64,000 bases of DNA from Sapria himalayana (GCA_029783825.1 JAREIK010001332.1:186001-250000), one strand, 5' to 3'; shown: positions 1 through 13,150, counted from the first letter of the stretch. The notes: generated by a model not told the origin, from the sequence alone. Numbers and translations are program-made.

Positions 1-235
1 ATAGTTAGATATGTAGTTATATTTATGTATAATATAAAAAATAATGATATATAGAATTATTTTTATGTTTTTATTTATACTATTTTATTTTATATATTTT
101 AAAATATTAATCAATTAAATATTATGATGCTCAAAAAACATACGCATCAACACTTCGAGACTTACGTCTCGCCTCACAAACATAAAAAAGCACCACCTTA
201 CATTTTTACCTTTTAACACTTTAGTTGTAGCATGG
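1..235. repeat. Truncated end of an interspersed repeat (family S)
   Basis: The stretch from about 120 to 235 resembles the right-hand end of a repeat at 18700-18790. Both contain a block of AACAC-CTTA-TCGC-TTCACAAACA type followed by a stretch ending CACCTTA and a T-rich tail. The left part runs off the window. I see no coding sequence. It is probably one end of a small non-autonomous transposon, but I could not define inverted repeats or a target duplication. Confidence 0.4.
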
Positions 236-1109
236 AAAGGTATTTTTTTGAACAAAGAATACTAGGTGGCAATGGTGGTGTACAACAGCACATGATAGAA
301 GATGATAAAGAACAATAATACATGGCAATGTTTGTGCATAAACCTTAAATAGGGTTCCAATAGATGTCAAAAAAAAAAGAATAAAAAAAATTTAAGTGTA
401 ATTGTATTTTTTTTTTGGGACACGATATGAATTATCACAATAGAGATAGTTAGAGGAAGTCATAATTCAATGTACTCATTATAGAAAAAAATATCACACC
501 ATAAATAATTGTTATATATTATTTTCATAAAAAAGATTGAGCGTGTTGGGGCAAGAGCAACATAGAATTAATCCAGAGATAGAAACTAACTATTGGAATT
601 ATCTAGAGATCATCATAGAATTAATCCACTATGACACTTATTACAAAGGAGTTGTGGCTCTGTGACGAGGGACTTGCGATGGTGCTTGGTGCAAGAGCAT
701 GTTGTGGGAATGTTGTGGTGGTGCTTTGGTGTAGAAGTGTTGGGGCGATACTTTGATGTAGAAGCATTGTGGCAATGCTTTAGTGTATAAGTGTTGTGAT
801 GGGGCTCGATTATGGTTTTGATATATATTCCATCGCATGTTTTATATTTTGTGTTCTTTGTTGAGAATGATAGTAGAAACCAGTGTGAGACCATTAGAGA
901 CAACTAGTAGAAATTGAAGATTGATACCTGTTATAGCGAATAGCTTCGATGAGGATTTAAATTTTGGTTGTATACTTGTTGGATGAGCTAATTGAGATTG
1001 GGTCAAATGATTAGTTAATGATTGATGATCAATTACTAATTCATTTATGACAATCAATTGATATGAGAGTTGTTGGCCCTTGGCATATTTAATTCTTGTA
1101 ACATATCAC
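236..1109. other. AT-rich stretch without a gene
   Basis: No supported gene. It holds a short 27-bp tandem array (680-806) and ends at the left target duplication of hAT element E. Open frames here are low-complexity readings of the tandem array. Confidence 0.5.
680..806. repeat. 27-bp tandem repeat, about 3-4 degenerate units
   Basis: Successive units start CTTTGGTGTAGAAG, CTTTGATGTAGAAG and CTTTAGTGTATAAG, each 27 bases apart. On the minus strand this reads as a degenerate nine-residue peptide repeat, which I regard as a by-product of the period being a multiple of three rather than a protein. Confidence 0.6.
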
Positions 1110-4100
1110 TAGAGGCATCAATTGAGTCGGGTAGCCGGGGCACAACATGAGACACGGTCCAACTAAATCATGCCTAGCCCGACATGACACGGCCCAAAAC
1201 AGAGTCTGGATTTGGGTCATACTGGCCCGAGGCATGGCTCGTGTCGTGTTATGCCCGAGGCTACAAGACCAGTGTGTCTGACCTGTTAGCATGGTCTACC
1301 AGTGTGGTGACCATTGACCCAGGACCAGGTCACCAGTCACCATGAATCGGGCCACACATGGACCCCAAACCCATTTTAAAAAAAAATTAGGTATTATTTT
1401 AAACAAACCCAAACTTTATCTACCACATTGATGTGGTAGATTTGCCCATTGAGATTGAAGTCCTAAAAACTAAAGAACTACATCAGACATATCCTAGCAT
1501 TCGGCAAAAGCACACGTGGCCCGACAACAGCAATAGTCACTGTCACTGTCAAAAGCATGTGCGCGTGCATCCACTTTAAAAAAATTACAAACAGATCCTG
1601 GCCGTTGGAATTCACTCCAGCAGCTAGGGATGAAATCTGATGACTTTCAAAGTTATGCCCCTATATATATATATTAAAAAAGTGATTTTTTTTTAAAAAA
1701 AAATATGTTATTTTAATTAAAAAAAATATATTATAAGTATGGATTAAGTATTTAGAGTTTTTCATTCTCAGTATTAAAGTTCTCATCTCCTCTGTTTTGT
1801 GCTCTCCTTTGTTCTATTGTTCATCTCTCAGTCTCTCTCATTCTTAGTTTTAAAATTAAAAACCAAAACAAAATGGTGTTTAACCTCCAATTGCAGTTAT
1901 GCTAATGCTTAACTATAGCAGAATCTGGGGTTTTTTTTATAAAAATTAAACTTTACTTTATTATTTTTATAAACAAAAAAATAATAAATGACTAATAATA
2001 AATAAAATGATAGTGAAATTAATATTAATTTTGATATAAATAATAATGATAATACTATGAAAAAGTCCGAGACCGAAACCATATTTTCTCTCATAGTATT
2101 TACTCAAACTTAAATACCTAAAAAATAAAAAATTAGAAAAACATCAATTATTTAGATTCGCTTTATGATAATAAAAAATAAAATTTATAAGAATATTAAT
2201 TAAGAATCAACACAATGTATATATTATCAAAATATATATACATGTAAAAGTACATGTGGCACATCTCACCTAAAGAGGCATACATATCAAAACAACATAA
2301 AATATGATATATTAGATCCAAGATAAACCTAACTAAATATAAGTGGTGGAATATTTGAAGTTGCATCTAATTCAGCTTCTTTGATCTCGTTCATATATCA
2401 TAATAATTTAGAGAAGAAAGACATGATCAAACTTATTATGATTATTAATTTTCCGATTAGATTTTTGAAGAATCCTAGGATAATTATTATCATACTAACA
2501 TACTTTCAGCTTGTTTATCATAGAATTTCAAGGTCCACATGTAAAAATGACAAAATTAAATATTATATGTTAAAAAAATAATTAATAATTAAAAAATTTA
2601 AGAAATATAATAGAATTGTATTTTTAATATTTGATATCTAAACTAGTCACAATGATGTATCATTTGTATGTCTCACCGCCCACTATGTAGATTCTATATG
2701 AAAACTTTAAAAAAAAATTTAAGATTTCCTAAAATTTTTTATCCTTATGATGATCATACAATATATGAATGCATGACGATACTCTTTAGGAGATATGACA
2801 TTCATAATAAAATATTTAGTATCACATTTTATAATATATCTAATAATAAAGTCGTTATCAATGTATTTGTTATGATCATTAGAAATAAACTATTAGATAA
2901 AATTTTTCACATTAGAAACATGTATCATATTATTAACCAGATAGTACAAGCTGATATAAAGATTATTACCTCTACATTAGAAAAAATAAGAAACTCACTA
3001 AAATATCATAGGATACCTAGTAGACAACATGAATTTAGTAATCTATATTTGTTTACAAGTTTAAAGAAGAAAAAATTATACTTATCTGATATTAAAGTCA
3101 TGTGTTGAATATGAACACGTAATATCTGACTATATCAATAATAAGAATGATGAACTTATTTTTAACGACTCTGATTGGGATACAAAAATTTTTTTTATTA
3201 AATTCTTGAAAATTTTTTATGACCTGTGACATATATTCATCTGTGTATACTCTCACCACTTGAATTGTACTCATATGCATATGCAACATTAATAACATAT
3301 TTATCAAGTTTAAAGGTCATCTTACATTTAGTGTCATGACCGTTAAGATGAAAACTAAGTATTTAGAATACTAGTCCATTTTATCTCGTTATTATCTGAC
3401 TATTTGTATTGATCTTAGAATTACGGTAGAAAAAATAGAGAATATTTTAACATACATATTCACATGCATGAACTAGGACCACCAACTTAAAGAATTTATT
3501 CACTAAAAATTAATGGACTTATTTACATTATATGATATTAGGTAGGATAATAGTTGTAGTTAGGCTCTAAGTATGAACAATGACATGATAACTTCTTCAT
3601 TTAGTTAGCGATTAAAAATTATGAGATGATCTATCAAATAGGAACGAGCTGTCTCGATACTTAAATATTGATTTCTACTCAATCATATCACATAATGATA
3701 ATAAAAACCTTAATATTTTATTATGCTAAAAATTATAATAATTTACTTTTTCCGTCCTATCTAAGATGGCATAGGATATACTAACTCCTTTAGTATCTAG
3801 CTTAGCATTGAAGTATACTTTCTCTATTGTAGTCAATATCATTTCATATAGGAAATCAAAATTACGGTTAAATATCATTGAAACACTTGCATGCATGAAA
3901 GACTGAAAAGTTTCGAAATTGAGTATTCAAGATAGAGCAGGACCAGAAGCATAAGAATTACTAGCAAATGAAGACTTATAAGACTTGAAAGATATTGAGA
4001 TCACCACTAGCGATATCATTTGGTGCTTATATGATGATGATGATTTGCATATAAATACTGATTAGTATTGAGAGTGATTGTTGTTTGTTGATGTTATATA

Positions 4101-4600
4101 TATTTTATAGTTATCATTTTGGTATGATACAATTTGATTTTAATACTTCAATTATGGTTTGTGATTATATTTTTTTTTGCTATTATTATTAATTATTATG
4201 TATCATTTTCATTTAATGTCTAACTCTTTAACCTTGGTTTAAAATAAAATCTATATTCTTTTTTTTACTACTCTTACAGTGTAATAATTATAGTTTATTT
4301 ATACATTTTGTCTTTTAATTATACTTTTGATTCATTAACATTATGTCTAATATATGTTGATTGTTGTACATGTAATTAATTTTTTTTCTTTATTTTATTT
4401 ATTTAATATTTTTGGTTTATGTTTATATGATGAGTGGTCATCAGTGTGTGATGAAGGTGATAATGACTAATGAACGGTGCTAGTGGTGGTGGTGCCAAAA
4501 AGACAGCATGATCTTGCATGGCTCGGCATGGCACGGTGGCCAAATTGGGCCACACAAAAATAGATAGTGCCAACACACCATTACCCTTTTAACAACTCTA
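1110..4600 (+). mobile_element. hAT transposon copy E (dominant family, decayed)
   Basis: The left end reads TAGAGGCATCAATTGAGTCG and the right end reads as the degenerate complement (TTTTAACAACTCTA), matching the family terminal repeat. The 8 bases outside are CATATCAC on the left and CTTATCAC on the right, 7 of 8 identical, as expected for a hAT target duplication. At 3491 bp it is close to the 3705 bp of copy B. GC-rich subterminal blocks lie at 1120-1350 and 4440-4570. The transposase inside is a heavily mutated relic read on the plus strand. Confidence 0.85.
2240..4070 (+). pseudogene. hAT transposase relic (copy E)
   Basis: This is a broken BED-type hAT transposase, aligned by eye to copies B and D. 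The piece at 2381-2581 corresponds to the segment after the BED finger (PIRF...YFQ...RI.RST). The longest open piece, 2668-3108, covers the core: it has a degenerate second catalytic block (ITFYNISNNKVVIN, where other copies have FDN) and the block MYHIINQIVQAD, equivalent to CICHVINLIVQAG. Past 3100 the frame is lost, though matches to the dimerisation region continue to about 4070 (acidic GAT-repeat tail). The D of the FDN block has become Y, so it cannot be active. Many stops and indels mark it as an old copy. Confidence 0.85.
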
Positions 4601-4608
4601 CTTATCAC

Positions 4609-4975
4609 ACATGCAAGAAAAGTTGTAACTTAGGTATGTCAATATATTCCTCTAAGACATTTCAATTATATAATAATAAAACTTGGGTATTAGCATACAA
4701 GTTGCCCATTTAGAGGTTAGTAAAATTTTATTATGATAATCTAACAATTTCACAAATTATTGTTATTCTAGTATTTCATGAGCATATGAAATATATTAGG
4801 ATAGATTATTACATCATACAGAATAAGATCTTGACTAGTTCAATAGATATAACATATGTACCTACCAGTAATTAGTTTACAGACATTTATCAAAGATGCT
4901 TAAAGAATGGTGATTGTCTTCATTCTCTTCCATGTTGTGTATTTATGATATACACACACCAGCTTGATGGAGGAT
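4609..4975 (+). pseudogene. Ty1/copia RNase H C-terminal relic
   Basis: Translation of about 4720-4975 gives a degenerate copy of the end of copia Pol: FHEHMKYIRIDYYIIQNKI corresponds to the FHERTKHIEVDCHFIREKI block, followed by a match to TSFVPTSDQLADIFTK. The segment closes with HQLDGG, a stop and a purine-rich stretch, as copia polymerases do just before the 3' LTR. It has internal stops. hAT E sits immediately upstream, so the rest of Pol was lost or lies beyond the 5' side of E in unrecognisable form. Confidence 0.7.
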
Positions 4976-5236
4976 GTTGAGGTTGAGTTTTATTCGTTAT
5001 TTTATTTTATTTTTTTTAAATTTGGTTAGTATGGGAGCAACCAGTATGTGGGCTTCCACAACTTAAATATATATGTTGCGAGTTCTAGATTTTTCATTAA
5101 TAGAAAAAATAGAATTACATTTCTCATTCTCTCTCTTTCTCCTCTCTCTCTCTCCCTCCAATTTTCCTCACAACCCCAAGGGTTTAGACGTGAACACATC
5201 CTTTTGCAACATGCACCCATAATAAACATACAATAA
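4976..5236 (+). mobile_element. Copia 3' LTR relic
   Basis: It begins with TGTTGAGG directly after the purine tract that ends the RNase H relic. It contains an A/T-rich promoter-like stretch (about 5070-5110) and a long CT-rich leader (5120-5160), a layout common in copia LTRs. The right end is not defined. The two overlapping open frames across this CT-rich stretch are not genes. Confidence 0.5.
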
Positions 5237-6539
5237 CTAAGTACAAACTAAAAATATGTGAAGAAAAACATAACATTATAAGACCTCTCATCAAACTGAT
5301 ATAAAAATATCATAAATACTTTATATTTCATTTGCTTGGTGTGAAAAACATATTACTAACATCAAACTAACAATTCATAATTAATGTATAGTTATCAATG
5401 ATAACAAAATTTTGATGTAAAACCTTTTAATATAAGAGTAAAGATATCCTAGTAATTAATTATATATGTTTGTACAAAATTATTAGTTATCACTTGAGTT
5501 TTAAATCAAATTGCCTTTTTAAATAGGATTATCATTCATAATAAATGTGTGTTATTATAGAAAATTAATAGATTGGATCTCATTAAAATTCTAATATTAA
5601 AAGTATTTGAGTAAGAATAATACTAGGATGAGTAATCATCCAAGTAATTCTCGTATTACACACATGGATAAAGATATTTGTCATCACATTAAAGACAATA
5701 GGTCTCAAATTTGAGACTTATTAAATGCAGCCTCTTTGATTTTCAAAAATAAAATTATCAAAAAATTAACCTCTCAAACTTTACACTAAACAAGAGAATT
5801 GTGCACTAGGGACAACCTCTTCCATTCATAATACATATCAATTTGCATTCGACTAAGAACTTACTCAAAGAATGAGATACTAATTTTCAAATTTTACTAG
5901 AGTTAAGAATGAGATACTAATTCTAGCTTTTGATATTGGTTAAAGTCATTCTAACAATTTATTCAATATCCATATAAAATAATGCATCATTCACATTATT
6001 CACATCAATCTATTTAATAAATATATGTAAAATTCAATGGCTGCTAAATTTTTGTTCATATTAATTAATAAAAAAATTTAGAAAAATTGTATTTTTTTTA
6101 TATTAAAATTTTTTTATAAATAAAATTTTCACATTAAGTTATTTATATTGAAACTTGAATCTTTTCTCTTTCTTTCTCTCAAAAAAAAATATTTATTATC
6201 CTTTAATAGTGAGCTTGTATTGAATTATTTTTTTTATTAATAATTTGAGTAAATTATAATTGTAAATTAATAATGGTGGGCAGGGCGAGCATTCTCATTG
6301 GTGTTGGCCATTTGCAGACTTGTTGAACATATAGGTTGAAGATCAAGACACACATTTTATTTTATTTAACGTTTTTTTTTCTAGTATATAACATAATTAA
6401 AAAATAACTCTCTTCTACTCAAAACTCTCTAAATATTAAACTAAAAAATGAAAAATATTAATATTATAAAAATAATGTACACAAATACATTAATTTTGAC
6501 AACCCAACCAAAAGATCATAGCTCCTAGAATAGATTATC
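5237..6539. other. AT-rich intergenic stretch
   Basis: No gene is visible. It holds a SINE-like segment at about 5620-5822. The rest is low-complexity A/T sequence with no recognisable protein homology on either strand. Confidence 0.5.
5620..5822 (+). repeat. SINE-like relic (tRNA-derived type)
   Basis: The 3' part matches a second copy at 14440-14606: a block with GCCTCTTTGATTTTC, then TAAAATTATCAAAA, CTCAAAC, a ...AAGAG-AATTGTGCACTAGG segment and a short T-run. The GTGCACTGGG-type tail is typical of plant tRNA-derived SINEs of the Au class. GGTCTCAAATTTGAGAC could be a decayed B-box. Divergence is high, so the class is inferred. Confidence 0.45.
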
Positions 6540-6660
6540 TCTCAGTCATAGGTTGGGCTAGTCCCATGCACCAAAGAAACCCTAAGAATAGATAAGCATC
6601 TGTAGTAAAATAATAAAAAATAAAAAAAAGTAGAATATCAAAAAAAAATAACATAATATA

Positions 6661-6667
6661 TATTATA

Positions 6668-6702
<35 letters not shown>

Positions 6703-6741
6703 ATATATATTATATTTATATATATATTTATATATATATAT
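6661..6741. repeat. (TA)n microsatellite
   Basis: Near-perfect alternating T/A, interrupted by single-base slips. It lies where the N-terminal coding part of hAT F should be. Confidence 0.9.
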
Positions 6742-6759
6742 CTAGAATTGCTAGTAGCA

Positions 6760-8270
6760 CTAGACACTTTATGATATATGTTGAACAATACACCAAGAGA
6801 TATAATATATTAGATCCAGAGAAACCCAACTTAATATAAGTAGTGGAGTTTTTGAATATGAAACACCTTCCGTTTCATTAATTCATTTTATTTATCACAA
6901 TAAGTTTACAAGAAAACACATGATTGAGTTTATTTCTAGCATTTACTTTTAAATTAGATATTTAAAAGATTTTAGACTACTTGATATTGTGCACACATAA
7001 ATCTAGCTCACTTATTATAGGAACACTATGATATCCAATAGTAATGATGCAAAAAAATTATAAAATTAAAAAAAAACAAATAATAATTAACAACCTTACA
7101 ATACAAAGTAAAATGATCTTCTTGATATCTAATATTTGGACAAATAATAATGATAATACATTCGCAGGCACCACTGCCCACTTTGCTGTATCTAAGTAAA
7201 AACTAAATAAAAAAATATATTAGAATTTCATAAGATCTTTCATCCTCATGATGACCCGCCATATATAAGTATCTATCAATGATCTTTATGAAATAAAATA
7301 TACAAAAATAAAATTTGTAGTATAATATTTGATAATTCTTTAAATAATAGTATAGTAATAAACATATTTTTAACAACTATTAAAGATGCTCTCTTACGTA
7401 AAAATTCACTTTGGATACATTTATCATATAATTAACCCTATAATACAAGCTGACTTAAAATTAATTTCTCTCATTATAAAATATATGAAATGCACTAAAA
7501 TATAACAAGATATTTAGCCGACTATAAGAGTTATATACTTTGTAAATCATTAGACCTAAAAAATTTTCAAATAAATATCACATTATTAGAATTATACATA
7601 CTTTATATTGGATTCATGTTGAATATCAATATATGATATATAACTATGTTACTAATAAAACTAATAAAATAATAATTAACAAATATGACTAAGACATTTT
7701 ATTTTTAAAATTTTTTATAATATGATGACATTGTATTTGTCTTTATAAACTCTCATCATATGCAATACACTTTGGCACATATGCAACAATAATAGTTTTT
7801 TTAACAAATAAAAAAATAATCAACTTTTTTGTGTCATGGTAACTAAGATGAAAAGGATGTAATTAAAATAATGGTCTTGCATTTTATCTTTTTATTACTT
7901 AGCTACATGTATAAATCTTAGGATTAAAGTTTAATGAATAAAAAATAATATAAAATACATATTAATTTGCATGAATTAACCACAATGACCAAAGAGTTGA
8001 AATTATGAGCAATTAGATAATTTATTTAAATATTACAAAAATAAGTATAATATTTTTAGCGAACATCCGAGCACATAGATCAAAACTTTATTCTGAGATA
8101 ATAACATTTTGATTTGGTTAGCTATGAGCAAGTGACATGGAGATATATCAAATAAGAATAAGTTATCAATACTTAGATACTATTTACCATTTCATATTAT
8201 CCCAAAGTGATAAAAATTTTAGATTTTTTGAGTTGTTGAAAATCATATAAATCCATATTTATCATGCAAT
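6760..8270 (+). pseudogene. hAT transposase relic (copy F)
   Basis: Nucleotide-level matches to the transposase of copies A, B and D run in order. The BED-finger end is at about 6760-6800, and the segment equivalent to the decoded block LGSTFFETG is at about 6820. The catalytic-core equivalents are at 7130-7460, and the region equivalent to MCSSVYTP is at about 7720. The dimerisation start is at about 8160-8260. No open frame longer than about 60 codons survives. It is one of the oldest copies in the window. Confidence 0.7.
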
Positions 8271-8315
8271 CTAAAACCAATAAAAAAACTTGGCATGGCA
8301 GGTTTGACACCCATA

Positions 8316-11300
8316 CGTCAGCAAATCATTTTATAGTTGTTTGAGGCCCTAGAGGCCTGACACTGACAATGATAGGACATCGCCTTTCATTGTCTTGTCG
8401 AAAAATAAAAAAAATAAAGTTTTAATATTTTATGTGGACCATCATATTACTTCCAATAGCTACTGGGTAAAAATTTGATGACGGTCGGAATTCTAACTCT
8501 TATTATTAAAAAAAAATTTCTTTGAAATACCTAATTAATTTATTTGTTTTTTAGAGTTAATATGTATCATCACATTTCCTCTCAATACTCTCAAAATAAC
8601 ATAGTGATTTTTGTGCACTACTTTTATATTTTTTAAAATTATTTATCATTTAAATTTTGGTTGGCATGACAATCAATAACTTCTAAGTATGAGAATACAA
8701 GGTACAAGCATAATATCCAAAGTATCTATGCACACAAAAAACAAAGATACATATTGCAATTTCATTTTTATTAATTTATTTTATTTAGAATTTTAATTCT
8801 TAGATTAATAAATAAATAAATAAAATATAATAAATAATGAATTTTAAAAAAATAAATTAAATTTATAGATAAATAATAACCAATCGAAATGTTTGAGGCC
8901 AAAACTATGCACTCTCTCTCTTTTACATGATTTTTACCCATTTGTCCAAAAAATATAAAATTAAACAAACTTCAGTAGTTTGGATATAATTTAAAATTTT
9001 CAAAAATAACAACGTTAAGGACATCAAATAAGATTTAGAACAATATATATATTATAAAAATATATATACATATAGGAATACTAGTAATACTAATCACCTT
9101 AAGAGACATGTCGATTAATTCATCAAAAAATCAAATTGATTAAATCCCGGACAAACTCAACTTAATAAGAGAATATTTAAAATCAAATCAACTTTAGAGT
9201 CATTAATATCTTTATTTAGAAAAAAAACATGACAAAATTGATTACTATCATTTGTCTTCCAATTAATTTTTTTTAAATCCTAGTAAAATCAATATTATGC
9301 AAATCTACTTTCAGTATGATTATCATAGATTTCCTAGATCAACTAATAGAAATGACATAATAAAATATTTTAAATTAAAAAAATATTAATAAATAATAAA
9401 TTTATAAAATACAATGAATTGGTATTAATTATATCTGACATCTAGACTAAGCACGATAATACTTCATTTGTATGTCATCGCTCACTATGTCGATTCTAAT
9501 TGGAAAATAAATAAATAATTTTAAGATTTTTTAAGATTTTTGCTCATCATGATAGTCCTGCTATATATGAATTTTTCATGTTAAAATCATTAGGCATTAT
9601 ATTCAATAATATTTAGGCATAAGCCCTTATGCAAAATATATATATGATAGTCCTGCTATATTTAGTCTTATAATACTATATTTAATACTACATTAGGCAT
9701 TATATTTAATAATGCTATATATGATAGTCCTACTATATATGTCTTTTTATATGATAGTCTTATAAAAATATTTAGGAAATATAATATTAATAATTAAAAT
9801 TTTTAGTACTATATTCAATAATACTTCAAATAATAGTATTACTATTAATATGTTTGTCAAAACCATTAGGCATAAGCCCTTAGATATAATTTTTCATGTT
9901 AAATATATGTGTCACATAATTAATCAAATGGTGTAAGTGAATATGAAAATTATTTCCAAGACATTCTAAAATATAAAAAATTTACTAAAATAACTTATAA
10001 TATATAGCAAACAACAAGAATTTCACTGTGTTACTCAATGAACCTAAAAAAAATTTAAATGAATATAAGATACCATTGAAATTATATATATATATATATA
10101 TAATATAGAAGTCATGTGTTAGCTGCTAACATGTGATATCTATTTATGTCAATAATAAAAGTGATAAACTTAATATTGATGATTGAGATTAAAATATAAA
10201 AATTTTTATGATATGACAAACATATATTCATTTATGTATATTCCTACCACTTGCATTGTACTAAAGTGCATATGAAATATTGGTAATATATTTAGCATAT
10301 ATATATGGCACTCTAATTTTAGTATCATGACTATTAAGATTTTAACCAAGTATTTAAAGTATAAGTCTTTTATTTCATCTCTTTATTACTTGACTGTCTG
10401 TATAAATCATAGAATTAAGATGAAATGAATAAAAAATATATTAGGTTATATATTCACTTGCATAAACCAAGTAAAAGAATAAGAATCTAATAGTTGAATT
10501 GATAAAAAATTAGCTAACATGTTTTATTTTTATTATACTAAATATAATAATTATAGTAAGACTCTAAGTATGAGCATTGATGTCATATTTTTATTATGCA
10601 ATTAGCAAAAGGCAAATGATGGAGAGATCTATTAAATAGGAACAATCTCAATACTTTGATACTAGTTACTATTTCATCTTATTTAATGATGATAATAAGA
10701 ATTTAGATACATTAGGTTGGTGAAAATCATATAAATTTACTTATTTTATATTATCTAAAATAATATGTGATCTATTGACTCCTCCAATATTTTGCATAAC
10801 ATCAAAATCTACTTTTTCTTTTAAGATATAAATATAATTTTAAATAAGATATTCAGATTGTGATCATATCTCATAAAAATATTTTTATGCCTCAAGGATT
10901 GAAAAAATTCAAAGATGAGTACTTATGATATAATAAAATGCTGAGGGTTGATGATGACTCATGCGACAACATCAGGGATATTGAAACTGGCACTAGCATC
11001 AAAATTAAACATAAGGATCTAAATCATTCTACTAACACAAAATGATCATGATTCATGGATATTAAACTCACTGACTCGATCATTCAAAGAAATGACATAC
11101 AACATGTGTTTATTTTGTTGATATACATATTTTTTTTTCTTTTATACTTTATAATTTATATTTTATTGTAATTTATCATACAATGTCATAATGTTCAAAA
11201 ACAAAATAAACATCCATTTCTTTATTTAGTTATGGTCATATATATTATATTCATTTTTATTTATATTTTGTAATTTAGTTAAATTTTGATATTTAATTTT

Positions 11301-11770
11301 TTAAAAAATAAAATTTTAATTATAACAAAAAAACTTAAAATTTAACTTAATAAAATAAAGTTAACCTAGATCATCTGATGTCAGGTGTAGCATCTAGTCA
11401 AAACCCACTACCCATGCCATGCCATTCACTAAGGCAAGAGCACTGGTTAGCTGATCAGGGTAGTGCCTTAGTGGGATTTGGGAAGAGTCATGACACTGAT
11501 CAATGAGCTTTGGCCCTTGGCCACTACCCAATGGGCACTGAACACTAGATAGTGGCTGGTTTGGGCCCTTGGCCATAGCTCGGGTCTAGGTAGCATTAGA
11601 TTGGGTGCCTGACCATTGGCAGTGTCGTACCAGTATCGGCCAAACCAGACATGACCCAGTCCAACCCAGCATGGCCGGTTCAAAATGTCATGCCTTCGGG
11701 TCATGCTAGGCTGACATGGGAACCCACCTCATATTGTGTCTAGCACAACATAACCTATTTGATATCTTTA
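8316..11770 (+). mobile_element. hAT copy G (left end undefined)
   Basis: The right end (ACCTATTTGATATCTTTA) is a mutated family terminus, preceded by a typical GC-rich subterminal block at 11380-11750. The 5' non-coding region at 8350-8520 has a degenerate match to the block in copy A around 28160-28220. A candidate left terminus TAGAGGCCTGACAC at 8350 is weak, and no matching target duplication was found. The body between them is a transposase relic. Confidence 0.65.
9080..11100 (+). pseudogene. hAT transposase relic (copy G)
   Basis: It follows the same order of blocks as copies A, B and D: the stretch after the BED finger (about 9100-9400), the first catalytic block (about 9430), the second (about 9830-9870), the block equivalent to CICHVINLIV (about 9900-9950) and the segment up to the dimerisation region (10200-11000). 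The area 9540-9780 holds scrambled short duplications of one core segment. All frames are closed by stops. Confidence 0.7.
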
Positions 11771-12711
11771 TCTCAAACACATTGACCTCTACTAATAAAA
11801 CATTCAAGAGTTAAGTAACTAGCTGTGTGAAACAGACAAAATGAGTGGTGACCTACTTTGGCTCTCTAGGCTTATATAGTCTCAATCTTATAAACGGTAA
11901 GCATCATCATATATCTATGTCATCAGAAATGACTATAATAATATTATTAACTCACATTGAATATTATATATCATGCAAGATAAAAAAATTAACTCTTAAC
12001 TTAATGAATTGTCACGTGACAATTAATAGCCAAGAGTCAATATGTAATTATGACTTTTTTGTCACATCACTAGGTCATTCATCAAGTAGTACATCTTATG
12101 GCAAAAATCACATCCGAGCTCATGTAGCTTACTATAGATATTTCATGTGCATTAGTATCCATAAAGTGATAACCAAGATCTTGACTTCCTTAATTAGTCC
12201 AAAAATCCATGTAAATAAACGAATATTTGAATCACACCACACCCAAATCTCACGGTCACACCAATATTTATGACAAAAATACACTTATTGTACACGTGCA
12301 TTGTTCACACATTCACTAATCACACACCAATTTCTGTTCACACGTGCACTAATCACACACACAAGTTTTCTGTTCACACGTGCACTATTCGTGGCACACT
12401 AATATCCTACCATCCACACCAAATTCTGCACATACATGCACTCCACATCCATGCAATGAGCATCGATGCAGTGTGCTATTCACCCATTGTCCACTGCTAC
12501 TCCAAATCATGAACTTGCATGTCTACTATCAGGCTCACAATAAATGTGTGACGTGCATCTACTATCACACATTCATGCATCTGCACTTGCGCACACACAA
12601 TGCACACATGTGCACTTTTACAGCCACACACACCCACATGTGTGTGTATGTGCTGATGAAGGAAGATGCCTCACACAATAAAATTCTCTTACTTATGGTT
12701 TGATGCTAATA
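11771..12711. other. Probable leader and gag-side remnant of a minus-strand LTR element
   Basis: No gene is recognised. The 142-codon open frame at 11845-12273 on the plus strand has no familiar motif and a composition like its surroundings. The right edge ends in a decayed reverse complement of a copia primer site (GATGCTAATATCAT at 12701) next to an LTR fragment. By inference this stretch is the internal leader of a minus-strand copia relic. It includes the CA-rich tandem array at about 12304-12400. Confidence 0.35.
12304..12400. repeat. 33-36-bp CA-rich tandem repeat, three units
   Basis: Units start TTCACACATTCACTAATCAC, TTCACACGTGCACTAATCAC and TTCACACGTGCACTATTCG, spaced 33 and 36 bases apart. 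The following 250 bases stay CA-rich without a clear period. Confidence 0.65.
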
Positions 12712-12890
12712 TCATATAAAATACAATGTTAGTAAATAAACACACTAAAAATATCATGAAAAATAGATGAAGAGAACGAGAATCCTAAATATATAGCTCA
12801 TACTTAGATTAGGACAGCCCACAAATTAAGTACTCTCATCAATAAAATATATAATAAAAATAAAAAGAATAATAATAAATTATGACAGAA
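12712..12890 (-). mobile_element. LTR relic, family LTR2 (5' LTR of a minus-strand copia relic)
   Basis: It shares the block CTCTCATCAATA with copies at about 15080, 25650 and 55640, and each copy has a similar order of motifs around it. A decayed primer-site complement lies immediately left, as it should for the 5' LTR of an element read on the minus strand. Ends are approximate. Confidence 0.45.
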
Positions 12891-13122
12891 TTTATTATTA
12901 TTTTATAAGAAATAATATTTAGGATAAAATTATTTTCATAAGATTTGTTTGAATTAATTTTGTTATAGCTTATTATTGTTTTTTTATTAACTAGTCCAAA
13001 AATTTCTCTTATTCTTCTTAAACTTTATATTTCGGATAAGTATATATTAACAAAGTATTATTCTTTGTTTTTTGTTATAGATAAGTATTAATCTAGTTTT
13101 GAGGTGCTCCAAATAATATACA

Positions 13123-13150
13123 TACTTACATACATACATACATACATATA
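13123..13150. repeat. (TACA)n microsatellite
   Basis: Seven or so tandem TACA units followed by (TA)n. Confidence 0.85.

Larger units (their letters stand above)
6540..8315 (+). mobile_element. hAT copy F (5' end undefined, internally deleted)
   Basis: The right end GGTTTGACACCCATA matches the family right terminus. The 3' untranslated and GC-rich block is nearly absent: the dimerisation region at about 8240 runs almost straight into the terminus. The left end cannot be placed; 6540 is a soft estimate where homology becomes unrecognisable. A (TA)n expansion at 6661-6741 sits in the region of the BED finger. No target duplication could be assigned. Confidence 0.6.

Noticed and set aside
680..806. 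Possible CRISPR array
   Set aside because: Units are adjacent without spacers, degenerate and in plant DNA.
613..903. 96-codon minus-strand frame with nine-residue repeats
   Set aside because: The repeats come from a 27-bp tandem array; no other sign of coding.
8350..8364. TAGAGGCCTGACAC as the left terminus of hAT G
   Set aside because: The match to the terminal consensus is partial, and the 8-mer before it (TGAGGCCC) does not match the one after the right end (TCTCAAAC), so the left end is left open.
11845..12273. 142-codon plus-strand frame
   Set aside because: No recognised domain, no homologue in the window, and composition like its surroundings; it probably reads through a retrotransposon leader.
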